64,000 nt of DNA from assembly GCF_020164495.1 (NCBI RefSeq), contig NZ_JAIQYZ010000007.1:1-64000 (forward strand). Direction: 5' to 3'. The notes under the pieces are model-generated. The model was given only the letters and a program-made list of their open reading frames with translations. It was not told the origin of the DNA and made no database searches. Within the stretch, counting starts at the first letter, position 1; every line of letters begins with the position of its first letter. The translations under genes were made by a program, and so were the position numbers. Positions 54,146 through 63,413 of this stretch are shown in pieces. The stretch is from Psychroflexus lacisalsi. Lineage in GTDB: Bacteria; Bacteroidota; Bacteroidia; Flavobacteriales; Flavobacteriaceae.

Positions 54146-54183
54146 TACGGTTCGACCGTACTTATGTTACGGGGAAACCGTAA
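54146..54183. promoter_or_regulatory. Twin palindrome operator, copy 2
   Basis: TACGGTTCGACCGTA (54146-54160) and TTACGGGGAAACCGTAA (54167-54183). The centres (54153 and 54175) are 22 bp apart. The pair is the inverted counterpart of 420-457. It lies about 250 bp upstream of the peptide start at 53895. Confidence 0.6.
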
Positions 54184-54213
54184 AGTTTAAAAAAACTTAT
54201 TTCAAAAACGCAC

Positions 54214-54252
54214 AAGATCCTACAGCCCCAACGTTTCGGGACTGTGAGGTCT
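54214..54252. repeat. Imperfect copy of the AAGACCTC-type palindrome
   Basis: AAGATCCTACAGCCCC...GGGACTGTGAGGTCT. The outer arms resemble the palindrome at 49482-49515 (AAGACCTCACAGG); several pairs are mismatched, so it looks degraded. Confidence 0.4.
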
Positions 54253-54323
54253 AAACTTATACTTTGCATTATCAATAACTTAATCAATTCAACAAACTTA
54301 GGAAAGCTAAGTGAGTAAAAGTA

Positions 54324-54453
54324 GTAGCTGTTTCAAAACACTTGATTTGTCACCTTGAACTTGTTTCAAGGTCTAATTACAAACTGATTATCAATGATTT
54401 AAGATTCTGAAATAAATTCAGAACGACAAAAAATTAGGTTTTGAGACAGCTAC
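54324..54453. repeat. 130-bp inverted-repeat element (MITE- or REP-like)
   Basis: Ends GTAGCTGTTTCAAAACA (54324-54340) and GGTTTTGAGACAGCTAC (54437-54453) match in 15 of 17 positions as an inverted repeat. Inside are two hairpins: CCTTGAA...TTCAAGG (near 54353-54371) and TTCTGAA...TTCAGAA (near 54405-54423). No coding region is inside, so it may be a non-autonomous mobile or a palindromic intergenic repeat. Confidence 0.6.
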
Positions 54454-54483
54454 TTAAAAGGGAGAATTTTTGCATTCCCTCTC

Positions 54484-55266
54484 TTAAGCTATCGCCTTAT
54501 AATAATTAATTTCTTTAGCAATACCGTCCCATAAGCCCAATCGCTTTTCCAAAGCTTCACGGGAGCAGACTTCAACTTCTCTCCATTTCTGAGCATCATC
54601 GCCGCATAAAGCAGCAATCAACGCCAAAGCCATGGGGCCGTGTTCATCTTCATCGAGTTCGATATGGCGATCAAAATAGTATTTAAACAAACTCAGGTCC
54701 TCTTCTGGGAAATTTTGTTGGATCTCGCCAATGATAGACGTAAACATGTCAGGGATCAACTCCTCCCGTCCAAATGTAAAACAGGCTGCTATTTCGTGTG
54801 CCTTACCTCCCTTGATGGTGTTAAAGGTAAAGAGCAGAAACTCCTTAACGCTCTCGGGTAAATCACTCGTGGCAATCACCAAAAAAACATCGGTGCCGTG
54901 CTGAATTTGACCCACAAAATCCTGAATTTTCTCTGTCGAAGCGCCAGCTTTTTCCATAGCATCCAGATACATTTCATAATGGCTTTGCCGTTCACCTTCG
55001 GCATTAAGATCGGTTTCCTCGGCCAAAACTATTTCATTAATCAGATACCGGTGTTGTGGATTCCCAACGGGTGTCCACGGTGATTTGGTGCACGTCAGTT
55101 GAATCTGTAGGGTTTTCAACAGCGACATAAAATCCCAAACTGCAAAGACATGATGTTTCATAAAAATCTGTAAATCCTGCGGAGATTCTACACTTTTATA
55201 GAGAGGATGACCGATTAGTTGTGACCTTAGGTCTTTTAAGTTGGCTTTGATTTCCTGTATCTGCAT
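54484..55266 (-). CDS. DUF3050 domain protein, heme-oxygenase-like fold
   Basis: 260 aa, all helical. Conserved His/Glu positions suggest a metal or cofactor site: HHVFAVWDFMSLLK near 39, NEIVLAEETDLN near 85, HYEMYLDAMEK near 103, HEIAACFTFGREE near 163, and the acidic FDRHIELDEDEHGPMA near 200-215. The layout is that of DUF3050 proteins, related to heme-oxygenase-like diiron oxidases (HDO). The reaction is not known. It is monocistronic, with a -7 box at 55281-55288. Confidence 0.82.
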   Translation of the reverse strand: MQIQEIKANLKDLRSQLIGHPLYKSVESPQDLQIFMKHHVFAVWDFMSLLKTLQIQLTCTKSPWTPVGNPQHRYLINEIVLAEETDLNAEGERQSHYEMYLDAMEKAGASTEKIQDFVGQIQHGTDVFLVIATSDLPESVKEFLLFTFNTIKGGKAHEIAACFTFGREELIPDMFTSIIGEIQQNFPEEDLSLFKYYFDRHIELDEDEHGPMALALIAALCGDDAQKWREVEVCSREALEKRLGLWDGIAKEINYYKAIA

Positions 55267-55280
55267 GTTCTAATTTTTTG

Positions 55281-55288
55281 CAAAATTA
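55281..55288 (-). promoter_or_regulatory. -7 promoter box for the DUF3050 gene
   Basis: TAATTTTG on the minus strand matches TAnnTTTG. Transcription would start near 55274, 8 bp before the ATG. Confidence 0.5.
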
Positions 55289-55357
55289 AAAAGCCAATAG
55301 AGATTACACCTCCATTGGCTATTTATTTTAAAGTTTTATTGGAAATATGCTATCTGA

Positions 55358-56536
55358 TTATTTAAACGCTGAAATCCCGGTAATATCCAATCCGGTAATC
55401 AGCAAATGAATATCGTGGGTACCTTCGTAAGTAATTACACTTTCAAGGTTCATCATGTGTCGCATAATGCTGTATTCTCCTGTAATTCCCATTCCACCGA
55501 GAATCTGTCTGGCTTCTCTTGCAATGTTGATGGCCATGTCTACATTGTTACGTTTAGCCATTGATATCTGAGCGGTTGTCGCTTTGTCTTCATTTTTCAA
55601 TTGCCCCAATCTTAAGGCCAGCAACTGTGCTTTAGTGATTTCAGTAATCATTTCAGCCAGTTTTTTCTGCTGCAATTGATAGCCCGCAATAGGTTTTCCA
55701 AATTGAATACGTTCTTTTGCATAACGCAAAGCGGTGTCGTAACAATCCATCGCTGCACCAATAGCTCCCCAGGCAATACCATAACGAGCCGAATCCAAAC
55801 AAGACAATGGCGCTCCAAGTCCACTTTTACCTGGCAACAGGTTTTCTTTAGGCACTTTGACATCCTGAAAAATCAATTCTCCAGTGGCTGAAGCTCTCAA
55901 AGACCATTTGTTATGCGTTTCTGGCGTAGAAAAACCTTCCATGCCACGTTCCACAATCAACCCATGAATTCTGCCTTCTTCATTTTTAGCCCAAACCACG
56001 GCCACATCACAAAATGGTGAATTGGAAATCCACATTTTAGCTCCATTCAACAAATAATGATCACCTTTATCGACAAAACTAGTCGTCATTCCGCTAGGAT
56101 TGGATCCATGATCGGGCTCCGTTAATCCAAAAGAACCCATAAATTCACCGGATGCCAATTTCGGCAAAAACTTTTTGCGTTGCTCCTCAGTTCCATAAGC
56201 ATAAATAGGAAACATTACCAAAGACGATTGCACCGAAGCCGTAGATCTTACTCCGCTGTCTCCTCTCTCAATTTCCTGCATTATGAGTCCATAAGAGATT
56301 TGATCCAGCCCAGCACCACCATATTCCTCTGGAATGTATGGTCCAAAAGCACCTATTTCTGACAAACCTTTGATGATTGACTTCGGAAATTCAGCTTTTT
56401 GAGCTGCTTCCTCTATAATAGGGCTAACATCGCGCTTCACCCAATCTCTCGCCGCCTGGCGAATCATGCGGTGTTCTTCAGTCAATAAATCATCTATGTT
56501 GTAATAATCTGGGGCTTGAAAAGTATCTTGTTTCAT
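55358..56536 (-). CDS. Glutaryl-CoA dehydrogenase-like acyl-CoA dehydrogenase
   Basis: 392 aa from ATG 56536; a further upstream ATG at 56557 lies in the promoter box. Conserved blocks: YDDLLTEEHRMIRQAARDWVKR-like N-terminus, YGGAGLDQISYGLIMQEIERGDSG, FGLTEPDHGSNPSGM (FAD/substrate site), SNSPFCDVAVVWAK and the catalytic Glu in VITYEGTHDIHLLI near residue 375. The short N-terminus and these blocks fit the glutaryl-CoA dehydrogenase branch, which oxidises and decarboxylates glutaryl-CoA to crotonyl-CoA in lysine and tryptophan breakdown. No other genes of that route are nearby, so the assignment rests on sequence alone. Confidence 0.88.
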   Translation of the reverse strand: MKQDTFQAPDYYNIDDLLTEEHRMIRQAARDWVKRDVSPIIEEAAQKAEFPKSIIKGLSEIGAFGPYIPEEYGGAGLDQISYGLIMQEIERGDSGVRSTASVQSSLVMFPIYAYGTEEQRKKFLPKLASGEFMGSFGLTEPDHGSNPSGMTTSFVDKGDHYLLNGAKMWISNSPFCDVAVVWAKNEEGRIHGLIVERGMEGFSTPETHNKWSLRASATGELIFQDVKVPKENLLPGKSGLGAPLSCLDSARYGIAWGAIGAAMDCYDTALRYAKERIQFGKPIAGYQLQQKKLAEMITEITKAQLLALRLGQLKNEDKATTAQISMAKRNNVDMAINIAREARQILGGMGITGEYSIMRHMMNLESVITYEGTHDIHLLITGLDITGISAFK

Positions 56537-56554
56537 AATTAATAGTCTTAATTG

Positions 56555-56562
56555 CAAATTTA
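56555..56562 (-). promoter_or_regulatory. -7 promoter box for the acyl-CoA dehydrogenase gene
   Basis: TAAATTTG on the minus strand matches TAnnTTTG and gives a transcription start near 56548, 12 bp before ATG 56536. Confidence 0.55.
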
Positions 56563-56622
56563 ACGATTACATCTTTGAATTTTTATGAAGCTTTGTTATT
56601 ATTTTGCTTAAATCCTAAAAAA

Positions 56623-57348
56623 TCACATCTTTAAATAGAAATCTTTTACTAAATCGATATATTCCTGGGTATATTCATGTCTGGAATGCTCAATAATCAA
56701 TTCTTCAGTTTTAATATGCTCAGTTTTATTTCTCTTGAATTTGATAAGCGCTCGCTTTATCGGGGAAGCGTGCTGACCTCTTACATTAAGTATGTTTGAC
56801 GGATACAGCTGGTATTCGTTAGCCACTGAAATGAATTTTTCCACTTCTGAAAAGGGAAGAACAACACTGAAGGATCCACTAGCGGACAACAATTTTGATA
56901 CTCCCAACAGCAGATCTTCGAAGCTTAAATGCTCCTGGAATCTAGCCTTTTCTCTAGGTGTATTCTTCTCATCGAACTTAGGTTTCTCAGAAAAATAAGG
57001 AGGATTCGAAAGTATTAAGTCATACGTATCTTCAATTTCAGTAGAAAATTCCTGAAAACTGGCATGGTAGCAAAACAACCGATCTCCCCAAGGGCTATTT
57101 TCAAAATTCTCAACACATTCTTCGAAAGCATCAGCATCTATTTCCAACGCATCAATGGTTTCAGCAAAGGAACGCTGAGCCATCTGGAGGGCTAAAATTC
57201 CTGTTCCTGCGCCTACATCCAAAATAGAATCAACGCCTTCTTCAATGAAAGTCCAGGCGCCAAGCAGAACAGCGTCCGTTCCAATTTTCATTGCCGATTT
57301 AGAATGACTCACGTCAAATTCCTTAAACTGAAAAACTTTATCTTTCAT
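56623..57348 (-). CDS. tRNA1(Val) adenine-37 N6-methyltransferase-like enzyme
   Basis: 241 aa from ATG 57348, one of four closely spaced ATG codons (57369, 57363, 57357, 57348); this one best matches the family start. SAM-binding motif ILDVGAGTGILALQMAQR near residue 40 and the amino-methylase motif ILSNPPYF near 120 mark an N6-adenine methyltransferase of the YfiC/TrmN6 group. The enzyme modifies A37 of tRNA(Val); in some bacteria related proteins have other roles. The start overlaps the 3' end of the RND gene by 11 bp. Confidence 0.85.
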   Translation of the reverse strand: MKDKVFQFKEFDVSHSKSAMKIGTDAVLLGAWTFIEEGVDSILDVGAGTGILALQMAQRSFAETIDALEIDADAFEECVENFENSPWGDRLFCYHASFQEFSTEIEDTYDLILSNPPYFSEKPKFDEKNTPREKARFQEHLSFEDLLLGVSKLLSASGSFSVVLPFSEVEKFISVANEYQLYPSNILNVRGQHASPIKRALIKFKRNKTEHIKTEELIIEHSRHEYTQEYIDLVKDFYLKM

Positions 57349-59734
57349 TTTCTTCATCTTCATCCTCATCGATGATCTTCATCTGCGGCTCCTTCATCGT
57401 TCGTTGGTTAGCTATGCTTCGTTCTAAAGAAAGTAACAAAGAAGGGAGAAGTAATAAGTTAGCCAACATCGCGAATAATAAAGTGGCAGAAACCAAACCT
57501 CCTAAAGCGACCGTTCCTCCAAAACTCGAAATCATAAACACCGAAAACCCAAAAAACAAAACAATAGAAGTATAGAACATACTCACTGTAGTTTCCCGTA
57601 AAGCCGGGTAAACCGAGCGTTTAATTTTCCAATGATTTGCCTTCAACTCCTGCCTGTATTTGGCAAGAAAGTGAATGGTATCATCCACACTTATTCCAAA
57701 GGCAATACTAAATACCAAAATGGTTGAAGGCTTTATTGGAACACCTATAAAACCCATCATCCCCGCTGTCATTAAAAGTGGAAGTAAATTTGGAATCAAA
57801 GAGATCAAAATCATCCTAAACGATCTAAACATCCAGGCCATGAATAAGGCTATAAGGATAATAGCAAGAGATAGGGAAAGTACAAGATTATCTACCAAAT
57901 AATGCGTCCCCTTTTGGTACACCAACGCCTTACCCGTCATGGTGACTTCAAAGCGGTCTATCGGAAATATTTTTTCGATTTCTGGTAGTAGTTTTGCTTC
58001 AATTCTAGATATTTCTTCAGTGGTTACGTCTTTCATGAACATCGTCATCCTGGCAAACTGACCCGTAGAATCCACGTACGACGAAATTCCATTTTCCATA
58101 TTATCCATGCTTTTGATATAAGGAGACATGAAAGTCTGCTCCTGAGAAGTAGGCAACTGGTAATACTTCGGATTGTTATTATAAAAAGCTTGCTTGGCAT
58201 ATTTTGCCAAATTTACCACAGATATTGGCGGTGATAATTCTTCAATCTCGTTGATTTCAGCCTTCAACTTATCCATCTTTTTCAACGTAGATAATTTGGT
58301 CACACCATTCGGACGTTTAGTATCAATCATAATTTCCAAAGGAAGAACACCATCAAATTTCTCTTCAAAAAATTTAATATCCTTAAAAAAATCTGCACTT
58401 TGTGGCATGTCCTCTAGAAGACTTCCTGAGATTTTAATATTAAAAATTCCTATGATACTAAGGCCTAAAATAGCTACGGAAGTAAAGTAAATGGTGACTC
58501 TTCGGTGTTTTACCATCCTAACTATCCACTCTACAAAACCTTCAATCCACTGCTTTCCTAAGTGCCTTAGATGCTTATCATTTGGCAATGGCATATAGCT
58601 GTAGATAATGGGAATTATCAATAAACTCAGAATAAAAATCGCAACGATATTTATTGAGGCCAGAATACCGAATTCTTTTAATAATTCACTTTGTGTAAAA
58701 ATGAAGGTTGCAAAACCAGAAGCCGTGGTTACATTGGTCATCAACGTAGCATTTCCAATTTTGGTGATTACACGCTGAAGAGATTTAGCTTGATTTCCGT
58801 GTTTCTTAATTTCATGCTGATATTTATTGATTAAAAATATACAATTGGGAATCCCTATAATAATAATCAAGGGTGGAATGAGAGCCGTTAATACCGTGAT
58901 CTCAAAACCTAGTAAGCCTATAAATCCAAAAGCCCACATGACACCCACAATCACAGTAAGCATTGAAATAAGCGTAGCTCTGTAAGACCGGAAAAAGAAA
59001 AAGAAGATAAGGGAGGTCACCAAAAGTGCTGAAAGTACAAACCACTGGATCTCATCTACTATGTTTTGAGAATTCAACGTCCTGATGTAGGGCATTCCGG
59101 AGACATGAATTTCTATTGAATTGTCTTTTTTGAAAGACTCTATCAATGGAACAAATTTTTCCATAATAAAAATCTGACGCCCTTTAGCATTCACAATACT
59201 ATCCTGCATATAAGCAACTGTCTGCACAGTCTTACTTTTAGAATTGAAAATGAGCCCGTCGTAGAATGGATAATCTGTAAATAAAGTTTTGCCATAGTTT
59301 TCAATTTCGTCTTCAGAAAGTGAATCCCTGTCTAAAATGGAGTGCATTTCAAAGCGCTTGGGGTCTTCTCGCTTTTCTAGTTGCTGCAAATTATGAATAC
59401 CAATTACAGATTTTATTTCTGAAAATGAAGCAAGAGTGTCAGCCAATTTCGCCCAGGCATTGAACTTTTCTGGAGTGAATAAGCTTTCATCATCAGTGGC
59501 TATCATGATCACATTACCATCTGATCCAAACTTTTCTTCAAATTCAGTATATTGTTGATTGATTGGGGCATCATCTGGTAACAAGTTGGCTTCAGAAAAA
59601 GAAAATTTCATGTGTTGCCATTGGAAAGCAAGAAAGACTGTAGTTACTATAAGCAGTATGATGATCAAAATTCTATTTCGAAGAATCTTACTAGCTATGA
59701 AATTCCAAAATCCGAAGCTGAAAACTTTATTCAT
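57338..59734 (-). CDS. RND superfamily (MMPL-type) exporter
   Basis: 798 aa from ATG 59734 (an upstream ATG at 59770 lies before the promoter). About twelve membrane segments in two halves with two large periplasmic loops (about 45-215 and 445-615). Stretches such as LTVIVGVMWAFGFIGLLGFEI and STILVFSIAFGISVDDTIHFLAKYR are typical of the MMPL/patched-like branch. Hopanoid or lipid export is known for relatives; the substrate here is unknown. The cytoplasmic tail is very acidic (DEDEDEE). It is coupled to the methyltransferase gene. Confidence 0.88.
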   Translation of the reverse strand: MNKVFSFGFWNFIASKILRNRILIIILLIVTTVFLAFQWQHMKFSFSEANLLPDDAPINQQYTEFEEKFGSDGNVIMIATDDESLFTPEKFNAWAKLADTLASFSEIKSVIGIHNLQQLEKREDPKRFEMHSILDRDSLSEDEIENYGKTLFTDYPFYDGLIFNSKSKTVQTVAYMQDSIVNAKGRQIFIMEKFVPLIESFKKDNSIEIHVSGMPYIRTLNSQNIVDEIQWFVLSALLVTSLIFFFFFRSYRATLISMLTVIVGVMWAFGFIGLLGFEITVLTALIPPLIIIIGIPNCIFLINKYQHEIKKHGNQAKSLQRVITKIGNATLMTNVTTASGFATFIFTQSELLKEFGILASINIVAIFILSLLIIPIIYSYMPLPNDKHLRHLGKQWIEGFVEWIVRMVKHRRVTIYFTSVAILGLSIIGIFNIKISGSLLEDMPQSADFFKDIKFFEEKFDGVLPLEIMIDTKRPNGVTKLSTLKKMDKLKAEINEIEELSPPISVVNLAKYAKQAFYNNNPKYYQLPTSQEQTFMSPYIKSMDNMENGISSYVDSTGQFARMTMFMKDVTTEEISRIEAKLLPEIEKIFPIDRFEVTMTGKALVYQKGTHYLVDNLVLSLSLAIILIALFMAWMFRSFRMILISLIPNLLPLLMTAGMMGFIGVPIKPSTILVFSIAFGISVDDTIHFLAKYRQELKANHWKIKRSVYPALRETTVSMFYTSIVLFFGFSVFMISSFGGTVALGGLVSATLLFAMLANLLLLPSLLLSLERSIANQRTMKEPQMKIIDEDEDEENER

Positions 59735-59753
59735 GTAGTATTGTGTGAATTTA

Positions 59754-59761
59754 CAAATGTA
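59754..59761 (-). promoter_or_regulatory. -7 promoter box for the RND exporter operon
   Basis: TACATTTG on the minus strand matches TAnnTTTG; transcription would begin near 59747, 13 bp before ATG 59734. Confidence 0.55.
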
Positions 59762-59792
59762 AAAAATCAAAAACTGTAACTGTTTTTAATTT

Positions 59793-62093
59793 TTAAAGCT
59801 TTAAGTAAAATGTGAATTTGAATGAAATATTATCTTCAAGGTCAGGGAGATGGTATGCACCATACCTATAAGCAAAACTCAACCCGAAACCAAAAAGAAG
59901 TTTATTAAGTTCGAATCCCGCTTCATTGTAACCTTGTGAAAGATTGTTGAAAGAAATATTTTGATGCTGTTCGGGATTATTAAAATCTCCAATGGCATGT
60001 CTAGATATTAAAACTAACTCTGGCTGAATGGTATTGGAAATTTTAAATGGTGCTAACCTATGCTTCATGTGTAAAGTAGCCAACTTTGTACTAAAAAACT
60101 CATTGAAATACATGGTCTCAAAACTCTTAACTCCAGCTACCGAGAACCGATTAAAAACACCTTCTTTATTTGGACTATTGGGAAAAGCATGAAACGTATG
60201 CATCAGAGGAATATCTCCAAATCCAAGATCACCACCTAGCTCAATACTAGATACACTTCCCCAGCTATGAATAAAGTCGTAGTCAACTTTTGCACTCAAT
60301 TTTGTAAAATTAAAATCACCATCCAGGACACCATTGAAACTTTGGCTCAACTGTGCTGAAACTTCAGGAGCGGATGTATTATTTATATAAATCCGCTTTC
60401 CTACTTTAGAGTAAGTGTAATTGGGAGTCCATCTCAGACCAAATGTTGCAGAAGTCAGATTATAATTATCATACAAAGTTCCATCATTTAAAAATTCATA
60501 ATTTCTAGTTTGAGAGATATTACTTTTATCAAGTTTAAATTCAGAGATCAATTGAGGAGAAAAGTTATGCTGAAGACTTAGCCCATACTTTTCATATTTA
60601 TAAAAGAAAGTAATATTGACAAGCCGTGGTTCAAACAAAGAGTAAACACGCTGATCTGTAAGGTAATTATTCATCCCAACCTCTTCAATGTCATTATCGT
60701 AAAAGGCATTAAACCATGTAGCCGAGTCAGAATTAAGTAACATTCCGGCATTAAAGCCATATTTGAAATTTCCATCTTGAGTCCCATAAGCCGTAAACCC
60801 TCCCAACCGGTATTTTTCTGAAAACGACTGATTGGTTTGTAAACCCAATCCAAGTCGCAAACCTTCATAATTGTTTGCTTTCACAAGCCTGGTAAGATCG
60901 ACGTCTACAATACCTACAGGAAAATATCCGGCATCAAAAGCTGATATTCTTTCAACCCTGTTTTTTATGTTTTCTTCCTCAACATAAGTCACAAGATCTT
61001 CTGTATTATGTTCCTTTTCACTTATAAAAGAGAATTCAAAATTTTCCCAGTAAGCATCTGGGATTATCTGATTTTTATCTTCTAAAACTTTACTCAGAGA
61101 TTTTGGAAAAGGAGAAATAGAATCTGAAGCAACAAAATCATAATATACTTGTTGATGCTTCAATTCTGCTTCATCATCTGGATTTTTTTTCTGAATTCGA
61201 CCAAAAGACATTCCACCACCAAAAAATGAAAGTTTAGTTCCTCCCGTTCCTGGATAAATATTTAGATCGATATCTTTTGGCAAACCAGAACCAAGATCGA
61301 AAATTGTGGTCATATTCAATCTAAAGTCTGCATCCAGAGTCACTTGAATTTTTTCAAATTTGGAAGTTGATTTGTTCAGCAACAGAATTCCTTTGAACGA
61401 TCGTTGAAAACCTTTCAAAATGGGTTCAAATTGGATTACTTCAAATTCAGAAGTTTCATAAATGCTATAGAATTTATAGTTGACTAAATTAAATGTATTG
61501 AATGGAGAAACAAATCGCTCATCAAAAATTTCAACATGGGTTTGGAACCAGTTGAACGAGAAAATATCTTTGTTCACCATTTTAGGAACAACCTCATCTA
61601 TTCCATCGACACTTACAGCATTAAACTTCATCTGAAGACCTTCTTGTCTGGTAAGTCGAAGATCAATGTCTTTTCTTAAAACGAAATCAGATTTTTGATT
61701 TGTGATTCTTGTTTTACTTAAACTTTTGAATTTGTAGTTTGTAAAAAAAGAATGATTCTTGGATATTGAATCAATTCTACATGCTTCAATTTCTTTTGCA
61801 TCAATGGATTTTTTAGGAATCATTTTAAGATTTGAAAAATTTTCGAAAATTTCTAAATCTTCAAATCCTTTGTAAATAACTTTATAGATGAACTCACCTT
61901 GATTGAGCTCTACAGAAAATTCCCCGTTATAGTCGGAAAAAAAATAACGCTGTTGATTCGTGATCAAAACAGCGTTAGATATAAAATTCTGTTTATTTGA
62001 GTTATCTCCAATTTTTCCATTGACTGAAGATTGAGCATAGCTATTCAACACTATTGCAAAAAATAAAAAGCTGAAAAGATGTTGAATTTTCAA
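59793..62093 (-). CDS. DUF5686 family outer-membrane protein with carboxypeptidase-like N-terminus
   Basis: 766 aa from a TTG start (62093); an in-frame ATG is absent upstream. Signal peptide about residues 1-20 (LNSYAQS). A carboxypeptidase-like domain follows (NGKIGDNSNKQNFISNAVLITN). The bulk is a beta-strand-rich domain with the DUF5686 features (GIDEVVPKMVNKDIFSF, FVSPFNTFNLVNYKFY, GFQRSFKGILLLNKS) and a C-terminal barrel (FKFTFYLKL). It is expected in the outer membrane; function unknown. It lies 32 bp downstream of frr. Confidence 0.85.
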   Translation of the reverse strand: MKIQHLFSFLFFAIVLNSYAQSSVNGKIGDNSNKQNFISNAVLITNQQRYFFSDYNGEFSVELNQGEFIYKVIYKGFEDLEIFENFSNLKMIPKKSIDAKEIEACRIDSISKNHSFFTNYKFKSLSKTRITNQKSDFVLRKDIDLRLTRQEGLQMKFNAVSVDGIDEVVPKMVNKDIFSFNWFQTHVEIFDERFVSPFNTFNLVNYKFYSIYETSEFEVIQFEPILKGFQRSFKGILLLNKSTSKFEKIQVTLDADFRLNMTTIFDLGSGLPKDIDLNIYPGTGGTKLSFFGGGMSFGRIQKKNPDDEAELKHQQVYYDFVASDSISPFPKSLSKVLEDKNQIIPDAYWENFEFSFISEKEHNTEDLVTYVEEENIKNRVERISAFDAGYFPVGIVDVDLTRLVKANNYEGLRLGLGLQTNQSFSEKYRLGGFTAYGTQDGNFKYGFNAGMLLNSDSATWFNAFYDNDIEEVGMNNYLTDQRVYSLFEPRLVNITFFYKYEKYGLSLQHNFSPQLISEFKLDKSNISQTRNYEFLNDGTLYDNYNLTSATFGLRWTPNYTYSKVGKRIYINNTSAPEVSAQLSQSFNGVLDGDFNFTKLSAKVDYDFIHSWGSVSSIELGGDLGFGDIPLMHTFHAFPNSPNKEGVFNRFSVAGVKSFETMYFNEFFSTKLATLHMKHRLAPFKISNTIQPELVLISRHAIGDFNNPEQHQNISFNNLSQGYNEAGFELNKLLFGFGLSFAYRYGAYHLPDLEDNISFKFTFYLKL

Positions 62094-62125
62094 ATTTTGA
62101 AGTTGTAAAACTATACCACCGAATA

Positions 62126-62680
62126 TTATACGGTCATGATTTCTTTTTCCTTAATTGTATTAATTCTATCGATTTCAACGATAAAAGAATCGGTCAGTTT
62201 TTGAATTTCATCTTCGGTATCTTTTTGAACATCCTCAGGAAGATCTGCTTTTTTAATTTCATTCATAGCAGTCCGTCTGTCGTTTCTAACCCCAATTTTA
62301 GCTTCTTCAGCTTCAGCCTTGGCTTGTTTAGAAAGCTGTAGACGTCTTTCTTCAGTTAACGGCGGAACATTAATAATTACGCTTTCTCCATTATTCATAG
62401 GATTGAAACCAAGATTTGCATTCATGATTCCTTTTTCAATTTCCTTGAACATGGTCTTTTCAAACGGCTGAATCGTAAGTGTTCTGGCGTCTGGAGTATT
62501 TACATTACTCACTTGGTTAAGTGGTGTCATGGTACCATAATACTCTACCATAACAGAAGATAACATCGCAGGGTTTGCCTTTCCAGCCCTTATATTTGTC
62601 AATTGCTTTTTAAGATGCTTGATCGCTTCTTCCATCGACTCCTTAGCGCTATCTAAAATAAAATCTATTTCTTCGTTCAT
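62126..62680 (-). CDS. frr: Ribosome recycling factor
   Basis: 184 aa, the normal length. It has the expected helical arms with KKQLTNIRAGKANPAMLSSV near residue 23 and RNDRRTAMNEIKK near 128, ending EKEIMTV. It splits the post-termination ribosome together with EF-G and IF3. It follows pyrH with 2 bp between, the classical tsf-pyrH-frr order. Confidence 0.97.
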   Translation of the reverse strand: MNEEIDFILDSAKESMEEAIKHLKKQLTNIRAGKANPAMLSSVMVEYYGTMTPLNQVSNVNTPDARTLTIQPFEKTMFKEIEKGIMNANLGFNPMNNGESVIINVPPLTEERRLQLSKQAKAEAEEAKIGVRNDRRTAMNEIKKADLPEDVQKDTEDEIQKLTDSFIVEIDRINTIKEKEIMTV

Positions 62681-62682
62681 AT

Positions 62683-63390
62683 CTATAAATTCACTTTTGT
62701 TCCGATTTTTTCTCCTGAAATTATTCTAAGTAAATTTCCAGGCGTATTCATATCAAATACAATAATTGGCAATTCATTCTCCTGGCTCAATGTAAATGCT
62801 GTAGTATCCATTACTTTCAATCCTTTTCTTAGCACATCTTCAAAACTGATAAAATCAAATTTTGTTGCATCTGTATTTTGTTCTGGATCTGAAGTGTAGA
62901 TTCCATCAACACGTGTGCCTTTCAGAATGACATCTGCTTCCATTTCAATAGCCCTAAGCACAGCAGCAGAATCGGTAGTAAAATAAGGATTTCCTGTTCC
63001 ACCACCAAAAATAACGACTCTCCCTTTCTCTAAATGACGAATGGCTTTTCTTCTGATAAAAGGCTCTGCAACTTCATTGATTTTTATGGCAGACTGAAGT
63101 CTGGTTTGCATACCATTATCTTCACAAGAACTCTGTAAAGCAAGACCGTTGATGACAGTAGCAAGCATGCCCATGTGGTCACCTTGAACTCGATCCAAAC
63201 CTTTACTGGCACCAGCTATACCCCTAAAAATATTACCTCCACCTATCACAATCGCGACTTCAACTCCTTTATCGATTATACTTTTAATCTCCTTGGCGTA
63301 ATCGTCTAATCGCTTAGGATCAATTCCATATTTGCGATCGCCCATTAGAGCTTCTCCGGAGAGTTTGAGTAAAACACGTTTATACTGCAT
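62683..63390 (-). CDS. pyrH: UMP kinase
   Basis: 235 aa. [20 protein letters not shown] at the start, [15 protein letters not shown] near 45, the ATP-binding [23 protein letters not shown] near 131 and the end [10 protein letters not shown] are those of bacterial UMP kinases (amino-acid kinase fold), hexameric enzymes that make UDP from UMP and are regulated by GTP and UTP. It has its own promoter (63414-63421) and forms an operon with frr and the DUF5686 gene. Confidence 0.97.
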   Translation of the reverse strand: MQYKRVLLKLSGEALMGDRKYGIDPKRLDDYAKEIKSIIDKGVEVAIVIGGGNIFRGIAGASKGLDRVQGDHMGMLATVINGLALQSSCEDNGMQTRLQSAIKINEVAEPFIRRKAIRHLEKGRVVIFGGGTGNPYFTTDSAAVLRAIEMEADVILKGTRVDGIYTSDPEQNTDATKFDFISFEDVLRKGLKVMDTTAFTLSQENELPIIVFDMNTPGNLLRIISGEKIGTKVNL

Positions 63391-63413
63391 AGTGAATTTT
63401 AAATAAAGTTTTG

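Noticed and set aside
53997-54254. 85-codon plus-strand frame
   Set aside because: It runs through the terminator, the twin palindrome and a repeat; composition is not protein-like.
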